Source of the DNA: Sinotaia quadrata
Lineage: Eukaryota > Mollusca > Gastropoda > Architaenioglossa > Viviparidae
Length of the DNA stretch: 64,000 nucleotides
Direction of reading: 5' to 3'
NCBI GenBank assembly: GCA_028829895.1
Contig: CM054177.1
Span: 36,920,564 to 36,984,563, forward strand
In this document: positions 43,901 to 55,900 of the stretch, in pieces
How positions within the stretch are numbered: the first letter of the stretch is position 1
Layout: each line of letters starts with the position of its first letter
Made by a program: the position numbers and the translations under genes
The notes under the pieces: model-generated
Told to the model about the DNA's origin: nothing
What the model saw: the letters and a program-made list of their open reading frames with translations, nothing else
Database searches by the model: none

Positions 43901-46900
43901 TTAAATCATATATCTTCTATTGCTAGTCTTGAAGTTACAATAAAGCATTTGCCATTTAGTGAACTGCAAATCAAAACACAGTGACTTCATGTTTAAAGCA
44001 ATTTTTGTGTAGTTTTACTTTTTAGGGAAAGATTTAATTATGTTAAAGATTTAATATGATAAAAATATTTGATTTTGCTGAAAATGATATAAATAATCCA
44101 AGTGAAACAAACACTCCAGGTTTTAATGTTGCTTTAAGTAAAACTGTTATTCAGTTTTGCCCTTAAAAAAGATTTTAGTAAGTATAACAAAACATGGATG
44201 ATTTGTAAATGACCTATAGGTGTTACTTTTAAAAAATCAAACAAATCCACTTTGCCCCATTCCATTCCTTTTATGACAAAAATCCCAAAATTCTGAAACC
44301 CTAATTATATAGTGGTGTCACATCATATATATTTAACTTTTGCAAATTCACTTAAATTTAAATACTGAGAAGTAATTTTTTTTAAAATTAATTTGGAGTG
44401 AGTAATGATGGACATGAATCTTTTATTCCCTTATTTGATCTCAGTTTGTGTATGCCTATTATAGTTCCTTATGCAAATCCACTGAGTGGTATAATTTTTG
44501 TTTTAAAAAAATTTGCTTTTTTTCATTTTGTTTATAATATGCCATTCATTCATTAAAAAAATTTTAACACTGTAACTAATAAATTTAAAATCAAGATATC
44601 TATTTTAAATTGTGTACTAGTTTATGTTAAGTGTGGATGCAGAAAGAAATTACTCACATTTAATATCAGATGGTGATTGTAAAAATACATCCTCAAAACT
44701 CTCTAGGACCAGTCCAAGTAATCCCTGTATTATATAACAAGGAAATGCAGAAAGTTATACATAAACAATATCTATTTTATTTATACACTGCAAATTAGGG
44801 AAACTTGAAATGAACTGATAACAAATTAAATAAGTGTTATAAGCAGTATAAAATTATATCATTTGACTAGAGACTAGGAAAAAGGTCTATTAATTAGGTC
44901 TATAAATACAATTATTTTATAGTCATGTAAAAATTCCATAAAGTTAAATAAAAATAAGTGAAATCTTTAAAGTCCCCCATTTCCATACTACCAATGAACT
45001 TATCAAATTACAATCTTTTAAGAGGTGGAAAGGAGGTGGATATTATTTAAGATCCAACATCTAGGTTTTAACAAATATAAGCACTAAGTGCTTTGTAGTT
45101 CAATAAATTTTAATTTTCTTCTGGACAAACACCAATCTAAATGTTCAATAAAACCTACAGAAACAATGCCCTAAAAGAATTCATCAAAAACAGTTTTAAT
45201 TTAAAACTTATATATCACACACATATATACTTGTGATTTAATTGCCACATCAAATAAATTAGTGACTCAAGCACACACACACCCCAAAAATCAAAAAAAC
45301 CCCCCATATGACAATACTATCCTGTTTTAATTTCTACTGTGTCTATAGGTGTCAAGATGGATAATATTTTAACTTTATTTTGACTGAATTACAAATCTTC
45401 ACACAATGATGAGAACTAACTCTTCAATGAGAATAATTTTACTGACATTATGTGCCACTGATGCTTACAGCAAGGCAATTAAATTATTAATTTCTTTTAT
45501 AAGATTTTTTTGTGCAATTCAGAATAGCAAACAATCAAGTTAACAGCATTAAAATATTATTTTAACGAATTTTGTTAAGTGGTAGAGAATAATTATTCAC
45601 TGCAGCATACTTTTGTATAATGGCAACTGTTTATTTGTGTGTTTCATGTGTAATTACAGAAATAAATTATTTTTCAAAGAAAACAATTTGGATTTGGGGT
45701 TAAATTCTTTCAAATTATTTTTTGTAATCAGAACTTACTGAATTCTCAGGAGATTTAGTGGTCCGCACTTTAACCACATTTTTTGAATTTTCAGGACTGA
45801 GGAGATATAGTGGTCCACACCTTAAACACATTAACTTGCACAATCCTGCATTAGACTTTGCTTGCTCAGTAAGAAGTAAAAAGATCTACATCACTTGAAA
45901 TCTTGAGGAAAACTAGATTGTTTCTTCTGGGCTATTTCTCAAAACATCGTCCATTATTAAAAATATAAAACTTTTTCTCTTAATCAATTAATAGAGACTA
46001 GATTTATCACCGTAACTATAAGGGTACAAATCCAAGTAGAGCAGCAATATTAAGCATGTGTAACTAAAAATACTATATAAAATATCAGCAATTATGATAT
46101 CCATACAAAAGAAATGGGTAAATCATCTGTGTACTCTATACAAAAAGTCTTCTCATTAGAATATTTTGCATCTCACATGATAAAATGAAAAGCAAACTAA
46201 CTAATTAATTTTAATTAATTTCCACTTTTCTTGACAAAGAATCCAGCCAACTATATGTATATATCAATACAAAAGAAATGGGTAAATCATCTGTGTGCTC
46301 TATCCAAAAAGTTTTCTCATTAGAACTGTCACGGGCATGAGAAAATATTAATAAATTTTTTTCTGTCTCAAAGTGTCATCATACTCTAAACGATTAACGA
46401 AACAGCCAAATTAATTTAAACATAGAAAGGGGGCCAAAATGACCATTTTGTCAACAATGTGAAACCTAAGTGTAGAAACACTAGCTGAGGAAGAAATAGG
46501 TTTTGTGCTTGGGAATGGAAGGGCGTAATTAACTTTCGAGGGCTGCACGCATTTACCCCTCTGTGGCCAGCTTTTACCCTCTGTGTCCAGCGACACTAGA
46601 CCAATGTACGGGAATACGTGATAAGCCACTGAGATGCTAATTTTGTCTGTGAGAAGGCAGGCTCTGAGTTTTAAAATGTAACTTATTTTTAAGAATCACC
46701 ACTATAAAAGTTTGGTTGTTTACAGTTAATATTGTTATTGTGAAATTACTTGTTGAAAATAGAATTTGAGTAATTGGAAAGTTAAGATTTATATTACTAT
46801 AGTTATATGTGTTAGTTTATGTGTACAACCCTTTCTTGCTAGGAATAGTGTACTCTTGCCAGGTGGCGATGAGTCACCATAGTAACTTAGTTTTTAAAAA

Positions 46901-49900
46901 AAAATAGGACCATTGCTCTGAGGGTCAGTCCTTGCTCTGGGTTAGGTAGTTATTTAGCAGGCACATTGATGTGTCAATCAAAGGTGTCAGACTTGGAATA
47001 CAATATCACTTGGCACTAAATGGAAGTGGACAGTCAGGATATTTGTCAGCACATACGTGCAGTGCTGGATGGGGGTGCTGTGTGCTGGAGGGGGTGTGTT
47101 CTAATCAACTCAGTGAAAATATGTACAAGGACTTTGCGTATAAAAGGGGATGACGGAGACAAAAACGAATGAGAAACACCGAAAATGTAGAGATTGGTAG
47201 AGGGGTGAAAAAGACCCTCTGATTGAGTTTCTCCCTGCTTTTTGTACCAAGGACTCTACGAGTTGGGAGGCAGCCAGTGCTAGAGAATGCTTGGACACTG
47301 CAATAGAGTGCCAGACGTCTACCCAGATGTATTTTGAAGGCGCGCCGTCAGGGCCGTCAACAGATCAAGATGGACCAGTCGTACGGACAGTCATCTCGGG
47401 TTCTTCAAAGACTGCAAAGACTGCGAGCAAGCGAATATTTTCCAATGGAAGAAATTGATTGGACATTTAGTGTTGCGGCGCTGGGAAATATTGCAGATGG
47501 GCAGTCGCAATCATGCGTGGCATATCGCAGAAAAATGGCAAGGTTGACAGTTAACTAACATGAAGAGAAAAAATGTGAAATGTAATGAGAAGAGAAGAAA
47601 GAAGAAACGTAATGAGAAGAGAAGAAATGAGAAATGTAAGAGAAGAGAAGAAATGAGAAACGTAAGAGAAGAAACGAGAAACGCAATGAGATGAGATGAG
47701 AAAACGTAACAAGAGTTGAGAAATAGGCCTAACGAGGAGCGCAGCAAGAGAGTAAAATAGTAGCAGTGAGGACGACTGTATTTGGGTTCCAGGGAGTGAA
47801 CCATGACATCGACAGTGCTTTTGTGTATCATCAAGGAGGAGAAAGGACAATAATTATGTGAGTAGAAAAATACTAAATAGTGTAGGAATCTCAGAGCACA
47901 AAAACCTAAAACTTAAAACTAAAGCTTAGAACCTTAATTAAGAATCAAACCTTAAATTAAAAATAAACCTTAAATTAAAAATTAAAGTTAAATTTAAATC
48001 TACGTTTATAAGTGAAGAATCATTTTAAAATTAATATAAGAAAATGCTGATGTGACTATCTTGAGAAGGACTTGCAAGTCGAATATCATTGTTTTCTTTT
48101 GAACTATTGAATTTTGATATAGGAGCAATGGCTCCAAAACTTATAAATAATGACTGTTATTTTATGATGAAAAATGCTTAGGCTATTTAGAAATAGTACT
48201 GCATGAAGAATCTTGAATTTCGTATTTCTTTTATTTTATTTCATCATTCATCATTCTTTCTTTCTTTTCTTTCCCCCTACCCCATGGGTGTGAGTTGTGG
48301 ATGGCTGACTAACCAACTTGTGAGAGGAAACCCATAGATCAATAAATTTGAATTTATACTTTGACATTGAGACTTTTTCTATCTATGGTTTTGAAAGAGT
48401 GGTTGGGGTCGTTGTTACATGTTGTATCGTCTGTGCTGTCTACACTTCACCCTTACCCGTATGCAATCTCACATGCAAACATGTCGGCAATACATAACCT
48501 ACATGCAGAATAAAATTCGAGCCAAACAACCATCTTGGTATTCTGTGTGTGGATTTGTAATAATATCTATGCAAGTCCTACGTGGCGTCGACTACCCACC
48601 ACCCTCCTTTCTTCGGAGAGAAGGGGACTGGCAACAAGAACCATGGGTCCAAAAACGAAAATTTTGCATCTCACATGATAAAATGAAAAGCAAAGGAACC
48701 AATTAATTTTAATTAATTTCCACTTTTCTTGACAAAGAATCCAGCCAACTAATAAAGTTTTCTAAACCTCATGACTTACTGTTTCCACTTAAAAATAAAA
48801 TTTTTTACTCTGACAAAATTTTAAATTACAGCAACATATAAACAAGAAGTAGCTACTATAAATTAAGCACAAATCATTTAAATGGAAACACGCATTCTGT
48901 ATACTCTCTTTATATTTATTATTATTACATGAATGAAAATACATAGGAAAAAATTAATTTAAAGCAATAAAGTGTAACCTTAAACCTCTGAGATTGAAAT
49001 TGTTGATGTCAAGCACCACTAAGCAATTCTAATTTGAACTTATCATGGAATTAAAAAATAACATCAAAAGAAAAATTATAGAATGGTAAAGAATTAAATT
49101 CTGAACAAAATTTACTAAAACATATAAGATTTTTAACTACTGATTCCAAAGAAAAATAAACACTAAAATGTACTCACTGATGCTTGTATCAGTATATGAT
49201 AAAATTAAGAAACACAACATACAAAATAGTGTGATATAATTCTCATGATACCAGCATATGAAATTTATAGTATTTGACTTAACAAAAAGGAAAGAACCAA
49301 GACCATGGCATCAATAAAGAGTCCAAAGTGAGTTTAGTCAGGTAATTTAATTAACAGTAGGTAGTCCCAAACAATGTTTCAAATTTGTTTCTGAGTAAAC
49401 AAATGTGTTTACAAAATAATATTTCATGATATAAGGTTGCATACAAAATTCTAAGAGAAAATCCAAACAGTTTATGAAATATTGTCATTTGAATATACAA
49501 GTTAATTGTCATCAATTTATGAGATAAATAAATGCTCGTTTTTGATACAGTATAAATAGTAAAAATATTTAGCTATGAAGTGCATTATTAAAATTATAAG
49601 AGTATATTCAAAATGATAAAAATGCAGAAGTTCTTTTCAAAGAATGTATTATGTTTTACAAACTGTATACAAACACTATTTATTATGTAAATGTGCTTAA
49701 AATATATTATGGTGCTTAAAATATATTATGAAGTACATTTTCAAGACATCATAATATTTAAAGAAATGGATTCAAATACACTCTGTATTTAAAACACTAA
49801 AGTACCAAGGTGTTGCAGCCCAATTTTCCCCAATGACACTGATCTAAAAACTAAGATATATTAGATCTCAAACACATTTAACTCATTCGGACTTGCTGTA

Positions 49901-52900
49901 AGTTAATTCCTATGAATTGTTCAAGTGCCAATACCATGGAAATTGTGGCTTGAGTTTGATCTCAAGAATTCACAAAGATTATTTTGAACATTCTTCATGG
50001 GTAAACGCACATGGAAATTCAAAAACATTCCTTGTGCTTGATAGCGCATATGAAATTCAGCGCATATGAAATTCAGAATGATTCTGTAAGGTATGCTTGG
50101 AGAGCACGTCAAAGATTGTGGAAGAGAGAAAACATTTACAGTGCCCACATATTCGCCAAGTGAAAGAGGTGTGTGATGTCTTCTGGAGAGTTATTAATAA
50201 CATAAATTAAGATTTTCTTCACTTGTAATTAGTTATGGATGATTAATTAATAATAATAATCATAACTATTAACTTGGAGGCATTAGCATCACAAATAGAT
50301 TTTATGCCAACATTGCTGATAAGGAGTTAGACCAACAGAGATCAGTCTCTGGTAATTGTAAAATATTGCTTGCAATATATGCTTTCATCTCTGCTAATGT
50401 CTGCTCAAAGTTTGCACAAGTATGGGCACCTTGTCGAAATACATCTGTTGGTGTTATGGAAAATGTCTACCAGTAGCACTTCAGGAAAGAAAAAAGAAAA
50501 ATAATCCAATGCTGTTGCAATCATAACATCAAATCCATCTGGAAACAAGCTCCTGTACTAGTTGAATTAAAATCAATGACAATGTATGAAGATATGCAGT
50601 CCATTCATTGTTAGTTTGAATTGGCAGTTCTGGATCTACTTCAGTGTTGGAGACTAACTGGCTACTATCACTGACCTGATTAAAAACAATATTACTTCCA
50701 TTTTCACCATCATCTGTATTCAAATCATGATCTGTCTGCATCTGAAACCCATAAAATGATCCTTCTTCGATGGAACTGAGCATTTAACATCACTTGACTC
50801 AGAACTGCTATGACATGTGTCTGCCATTTCTGATCAATGCTTGGTGCAAATGAGGCCAGCATGGGTTTTAAAAAAATATTTTTTTAAATAAGCAATGCTG
50901 GTTGATGTCATAAACTGTATGAAAATGAACAAAGTTCTGACTGGTTAAAAAATCAGCCTCAGTTTGACATCTGGTTTTGAACAGATGTATTTAATACACC
51001 TATGTCATAGAGAGAGTAGTGAGGTGGGGATCAATGCAGTCTAACGTTACCACTGGAGCTTGAGTTGATCATTTTGTCATCAGACGTTATCTGATCTGGA
51101 GTGCCCCAGTGGGACACCACAGCCTCACATTGTATTCTTTGCATTCTGAGGTGGAGGGTAGGAGGGCTGGCAGAAGGGGTTAAGAAAGTTCACACCAATT
51201 TGGCACACACCCTCAACACTGCCCTCCCTTAGTGGGTGAGAGAGTAGTGCGGGGGTGGTGGTGAAGGTGTTTATATATGTAGCCCCTGTTAGTTTTGGTA
51301 CTTTTGTGTGTCATCATCGTGTGTGTATGTGTACAGCTGCATCCCCACGCTTCCTTTTCTTTTACAAGTAGGACCATGGCTGTCTTTGTAAAATGGGTCA
51401 GGACCACTCCCTTTGTTTCAAAGCGCGCGCTATACTGGCACTAGCAGTGTTAGAGTGCGTGCTTTTATTCTTATATACTGTTTTAGGTAGCTAGTAAGTG
51501 AAGTTGATATTTATATAGTTAGAAAGGAGATAGTTCATATTTTTAATTGATGTATTTTTATGTGATGAATAATGTTATTGTATTTGTGTATTTTGCAATT
51601 TATGTGTGTGAATGCTTTTCCTGAAGCCCGCCAACACAGGTTTTATTTTATTAAAGGTTTAATTCTTCAGATTATATATATGAAAAGATTTGTATATTAA
51701 AGTATAATTATAGTAATTTCACTGTATATTTGAATTATTATGTATTTTTAGGTATATAGCTATAATTGATAGTCAAAAGCAAGTAAAGAAACACAAAAGT
51801 TATTTTTAGAAGCCTTTCCACACTAGATTTCCGTTTTCTGGAACCCTGGGCTTCAGGGAAGGCCGCTCCCATAGGATATAAAGAGCGTGTGTGGTTTGAG
51901 TGAGAGCTGCACTGTTAGCGGAACTACTGGTTTGAGTGAGAGTGTCTCTGAGGGTGTCTATCTACATGCAAATAAAGACTATGTAACAACTACCAGGCGT
52001 TGTCAAATCTGTTGTCATGACTGCTATCCATCATCGTCGTTCGTCAGTATTGTCTCTATGTTTTGACCCGGGTTCTACCACTCTGGATCTCCATCCACTT
52101 CATATATTCTGCAGAGCATTGCAGAAAAACATGTTTATGTAATCTACAGTTCAGTGCAGAAAAATGCTCTTCTGTCAGGGAATGGGTTGATAAGTAAAAG
52201 TCATCTAAAAACCGGTATATAAATTTAAAAACCAATCTATAATTTTTTTTAAAAAACACTTTTAGATAATAGTATTATATATATTTAGCTATTAATTTAC
52301 TATTAGTAATTAATCTTTTAATGATTAAGAGAACAGTTGTAAATCCCATGTACTTAGACTAATTATATGCATGTACAAGTAAATTATTAAACAAACATAT
52401 ACTAATTAATATTGTGTTTATAATATATATTGAATGTAATATATGTAAGACCCTAAAAATAAACTAGCTGGATAAAGTTTTTATCACTAAATATTTTTTA
52501 ATGAAAATAACCTGCATGAGACTTCATGCTCAATTGTCAACATTTTATTGAAAGCATAGTACTATTCTTTACTAGTTTGACTCTTCAACCAATAAGACAA
52601 AGAAAAGTGAATTACCAAACAATAGTTGCGATCTCAGTAAAGTTTAACTTAGAGTAAGATATATTGTTAATCAAATAATAACATAGTCTAAAAAATTTAA
52701 GTATAAATAAATATGACTATTATAAATAGCTAAAGTATTATTTTTATCAAAGCAGGTGCCATATAAAGTTATGTTTAAAATTGGTTTGAAATAAAGTATG
52801 GTTGTCGCAAAGTAATTATAGAACTGAGGATCAGACAAACAACCTTGCAATTATACAGCTGCTAAAATTTTTTTGCAATTACTAAATAAATTCAAAACAA

Positions 52901-55900
52901 AAAAGTAACTATATTTATATAAAGCAATACTAACTGATAAGTGCAATAAACATCTAGATTCATCAGTTTTAAACTTTGCTTCTGCTCTAAATTTTCTAAC
53001 ACAATGCAACCATTGCAAGAACTTATATGCTTTATCAATGTTAGCCAATGGAAACACTTGGCACAAAACTGCATCTTAAGCTATCCTTCACAAACTAATA
53101 TATATATTCAATATGATATAATAACACACACTGTCACGAACATCTGTCTAACTAAAGAGATCTTAGGTGACCGTTACTGGAATTACATGCTACATATGAA
53201 AAATAACAAAACTCGAGTTACTTCAACTAGTTTTGTTAGCGGTTTTTTAAAATGAAATAAAATATAATTTCTGTTCCTCGTTTCCTGTGACACATACAAA
53301 CAGTTTAAACACAAAAGTAAAAAACAGTGTCTTAACCTTTTGAAGTGAATCCATAAGACACAGTGGCGAACCAGAAAGAAGAGAGTCAATAGTCAAAAAA
53401 AGGGAGTACCAGTGAAAAACAAGATTTTTGCAAATCAACAATAAGAAACTTGAAAATAATGCTGCTGTCTTAGCTCATGGTGCTCTAGAAGAATTGTTTT
53501 ATGAAAGAGAGAGAGAGAGAGTTGTTAAAATTTAAATACACTACACTTAGATTTCTAAGCAGTATTAAATTTAATAGGAGTGTCATTAATATTCATGGCT
53601 CTGAAAGAGGTAAGGATTTTGAAACTTTGAAACAGGACTTCAATATTATCATCTTTCATTCATAACTTATTACTCATTATCCAAGACTTATTTTAGATGA
53701 TGAAAGCAATTTCATATGGGCAACTTGTTTTGTATAGCTTGGTATTATCAGCATATAACTGAATAGTGATTTACAGCATGGATAGGAATGTATATGCATG
53801 AGAAAAGGAGTTGGTCCTAGAACAGAACCTTTTAGGATACCATTGCCAATACTGACTAGGCTGAAATGATTACCATCTATTTACACATGATTCAAATCAA
53901 GATAAACCACTAAAATGGATCCAAAACAAAATGCAAGAGATGGGGGAACAATATACCATGATTAGCAGCATCAAACACTGCAGATAAATCAAGAGAACTG
54001 AAACTCTCCATCGTCCAAAGCAGAAAGAATGTTATTAATATCTGTTTAAAATATCAGCATTGTAAAAAAGCTAATAAGTTGACAAAAGAAATCACTGAAA
54101 AGATTATAATGATTTAAGAAAAGATGAGACAACTGTTTCAGGCCTCTGGCATTATTGAAAGATTAGAGAAGGAGTGATAGTTTTTGTTTTCACGGGTTAA
54201 TTTTTTCAAAAGTGGCACCACAATAGCTATGGTTGAAAAATGACAGGAAGCAAAGAATGATAGAATACTGCATTGCTATGAAGAAGAAAAGCTTTGTTCT
54301 AATGGAAATATCAATGGGAAATAGCTCACTCTTGCTTTTGAATTCCAGGATTTACACTGAAGTTAAATGATTTATGATAGAAGTGGATGGGTGTAAATAA
54401 TAATTGGATTTTCTAAATACAAAATAACCACCATATATTTTTCACTTCTTGGGGAAAAAAGTTGGGAGACTCCAACAAAAAATCAAAAAGAGTTGGCAGT
54501 TATGTGTACTATTGTCTGAATATTCCACCAGCACCAACTTGCTCAACAATGATTGCAGCTGTTTGTCATACATTAATTTACAGATAGTTTCTTACCTGTT
54601 TGCATGCAGCATTAACAGTAATAGGACTGGCTTGTAGAATATGCAGGAGCCTCAATGAAACTGGCACCAGCACTGCCTGGCCTGAAGTACTGTGTCGGCT
54701 TGCCACAAGGAGTTCCACAAATAGTCTCAAAACTGCTGGAAAGCAGTGCACAACTGCCTGACTATTACTTCTAACAGACTTCAGTGACTTACTCCTTAAC
54801 TCTGTGAACATTAATACATTTAAAAATGAGCTATTTCTGACTTTAAAATACTTAGTTTTACTTAATTTTTCATCATTCAAAATATAACATAGGAATTGTG
54901 AGAGAAGTGAAACTGATACACCATTAGAAATTTTGCTGCTTTATAAATAATTTATTAGAATCAAATTACTTAAAATTAAATAATTCTTGACATCTGCACC
55001 TTTTTCTGTCCTGCTATCTAACTTATACAAGTGCATCCTGCTTTCTCACTTACATAAGTGCCTTTTTCTGCCCATTTTCAAAAACAGACAATTTTTTTTA
55101 CATAATGCCAAATAGAGGCTGATTTTGAAGCCAATCGGAACTTCATTCATTTTCAAATAAGTATCATGGTGCAACAAGCATTGCTTATTAAAATAATTCT
55201 TTTAAAAATTGATTTTATGCATGTTGGCCTCATTTGCATAATGTGTTAATTATAAAATGACAGCAAAGCAATGTGAATCTTTCAGTCCCATCAATTTTTC
55301 TTTAATCCAGTGAAGAAGGACCCTTTTATGGGTTTGAGATGCAGGCAGATCATGATCTGAATGCAGATGATGGTGAGACTGAAATTGATATTGTTTTTAA
55401 TCAGAAGAGTGATAGTAGCCAGTTTGATTCTGACATTAAAGTAGATCCAGACTCACTGATTCATACTGAAAATGAAAAGACTACACATCTTCATACACCA
55501 TTTATTGTCAAAAGTTTTAATGAAGTTAGTATAGGAGTTGTTTTTTCCTGGTGGATTTGATGTAATGACTGCAACAGCACTTGAATTTTTTCTTTTTTCT
55601 TTCCTGAACTGCTAGTGATGGACACGGTCCATGCCACCTCAGGCACTGTGCCAACTTTGAGCAAACACTAGCAGAGATGAAAGCATATATTGCATGCACT
55701 ATTTTGATGATCATTCACTTACTACAGAATGATTTCTACTGGTCAATTGGCAATGTTTATTGGCGATGTTGGCATGAAAATGATCTTTGCCAGCAATCAT
55801 TTTATCAGTGTGACTTCATATTTCATGTCAATGACCGTTGAGCATAATCAGCCAGAGGAGATCCAAACTTTCATCACTTAAACAAAGTGAAAGGCATGGT

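Larger units (their letters stand above)
46327..48636 (+). mobile_element. Solo LTR, long family, copy 2 (2.3 kb)
   Basis: 2,310 bp. It begins TGTCACGGGCATGAG and ends CTGGCAACA, flanked by AGAAC on both sides (46322-46326 and 48637-48641). It is similar along its whole length to 18506-20721 in the same orientation. Differences are scattered substitutions, small indels and a longer GA-rich minisatellite. TATAAAA at 47139-47145 and AATAAA at 48341-48346 sit at matching places. The different target duplications of the two copies show two independent insertions. It lies between LYST exons c and d. Confidence 0.88.

Noticed and set aside
45735..45870. Minus-strand exon-like frame (KLMCLRCGPLYLLSPENSKN) with an AATTCA|GTAAGT donor, between LYST exons c and d
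   Set aside because: Exons c and d already join in phase and in family order. The frame is made by an imperfect tandem repeat and the peptide has no LYST counterpart.
47334..47558. 74-codon open frame in LTR copy 2
   Set aside because: It has no open counterpart in copy 1 and lies inside the R region.
51213..51407. 64-codon minus-strand frame with a Thr-His stretch
   Set aside because: It derives from a GTGTGT-rich patch; no homologue recognised and no splice sites.
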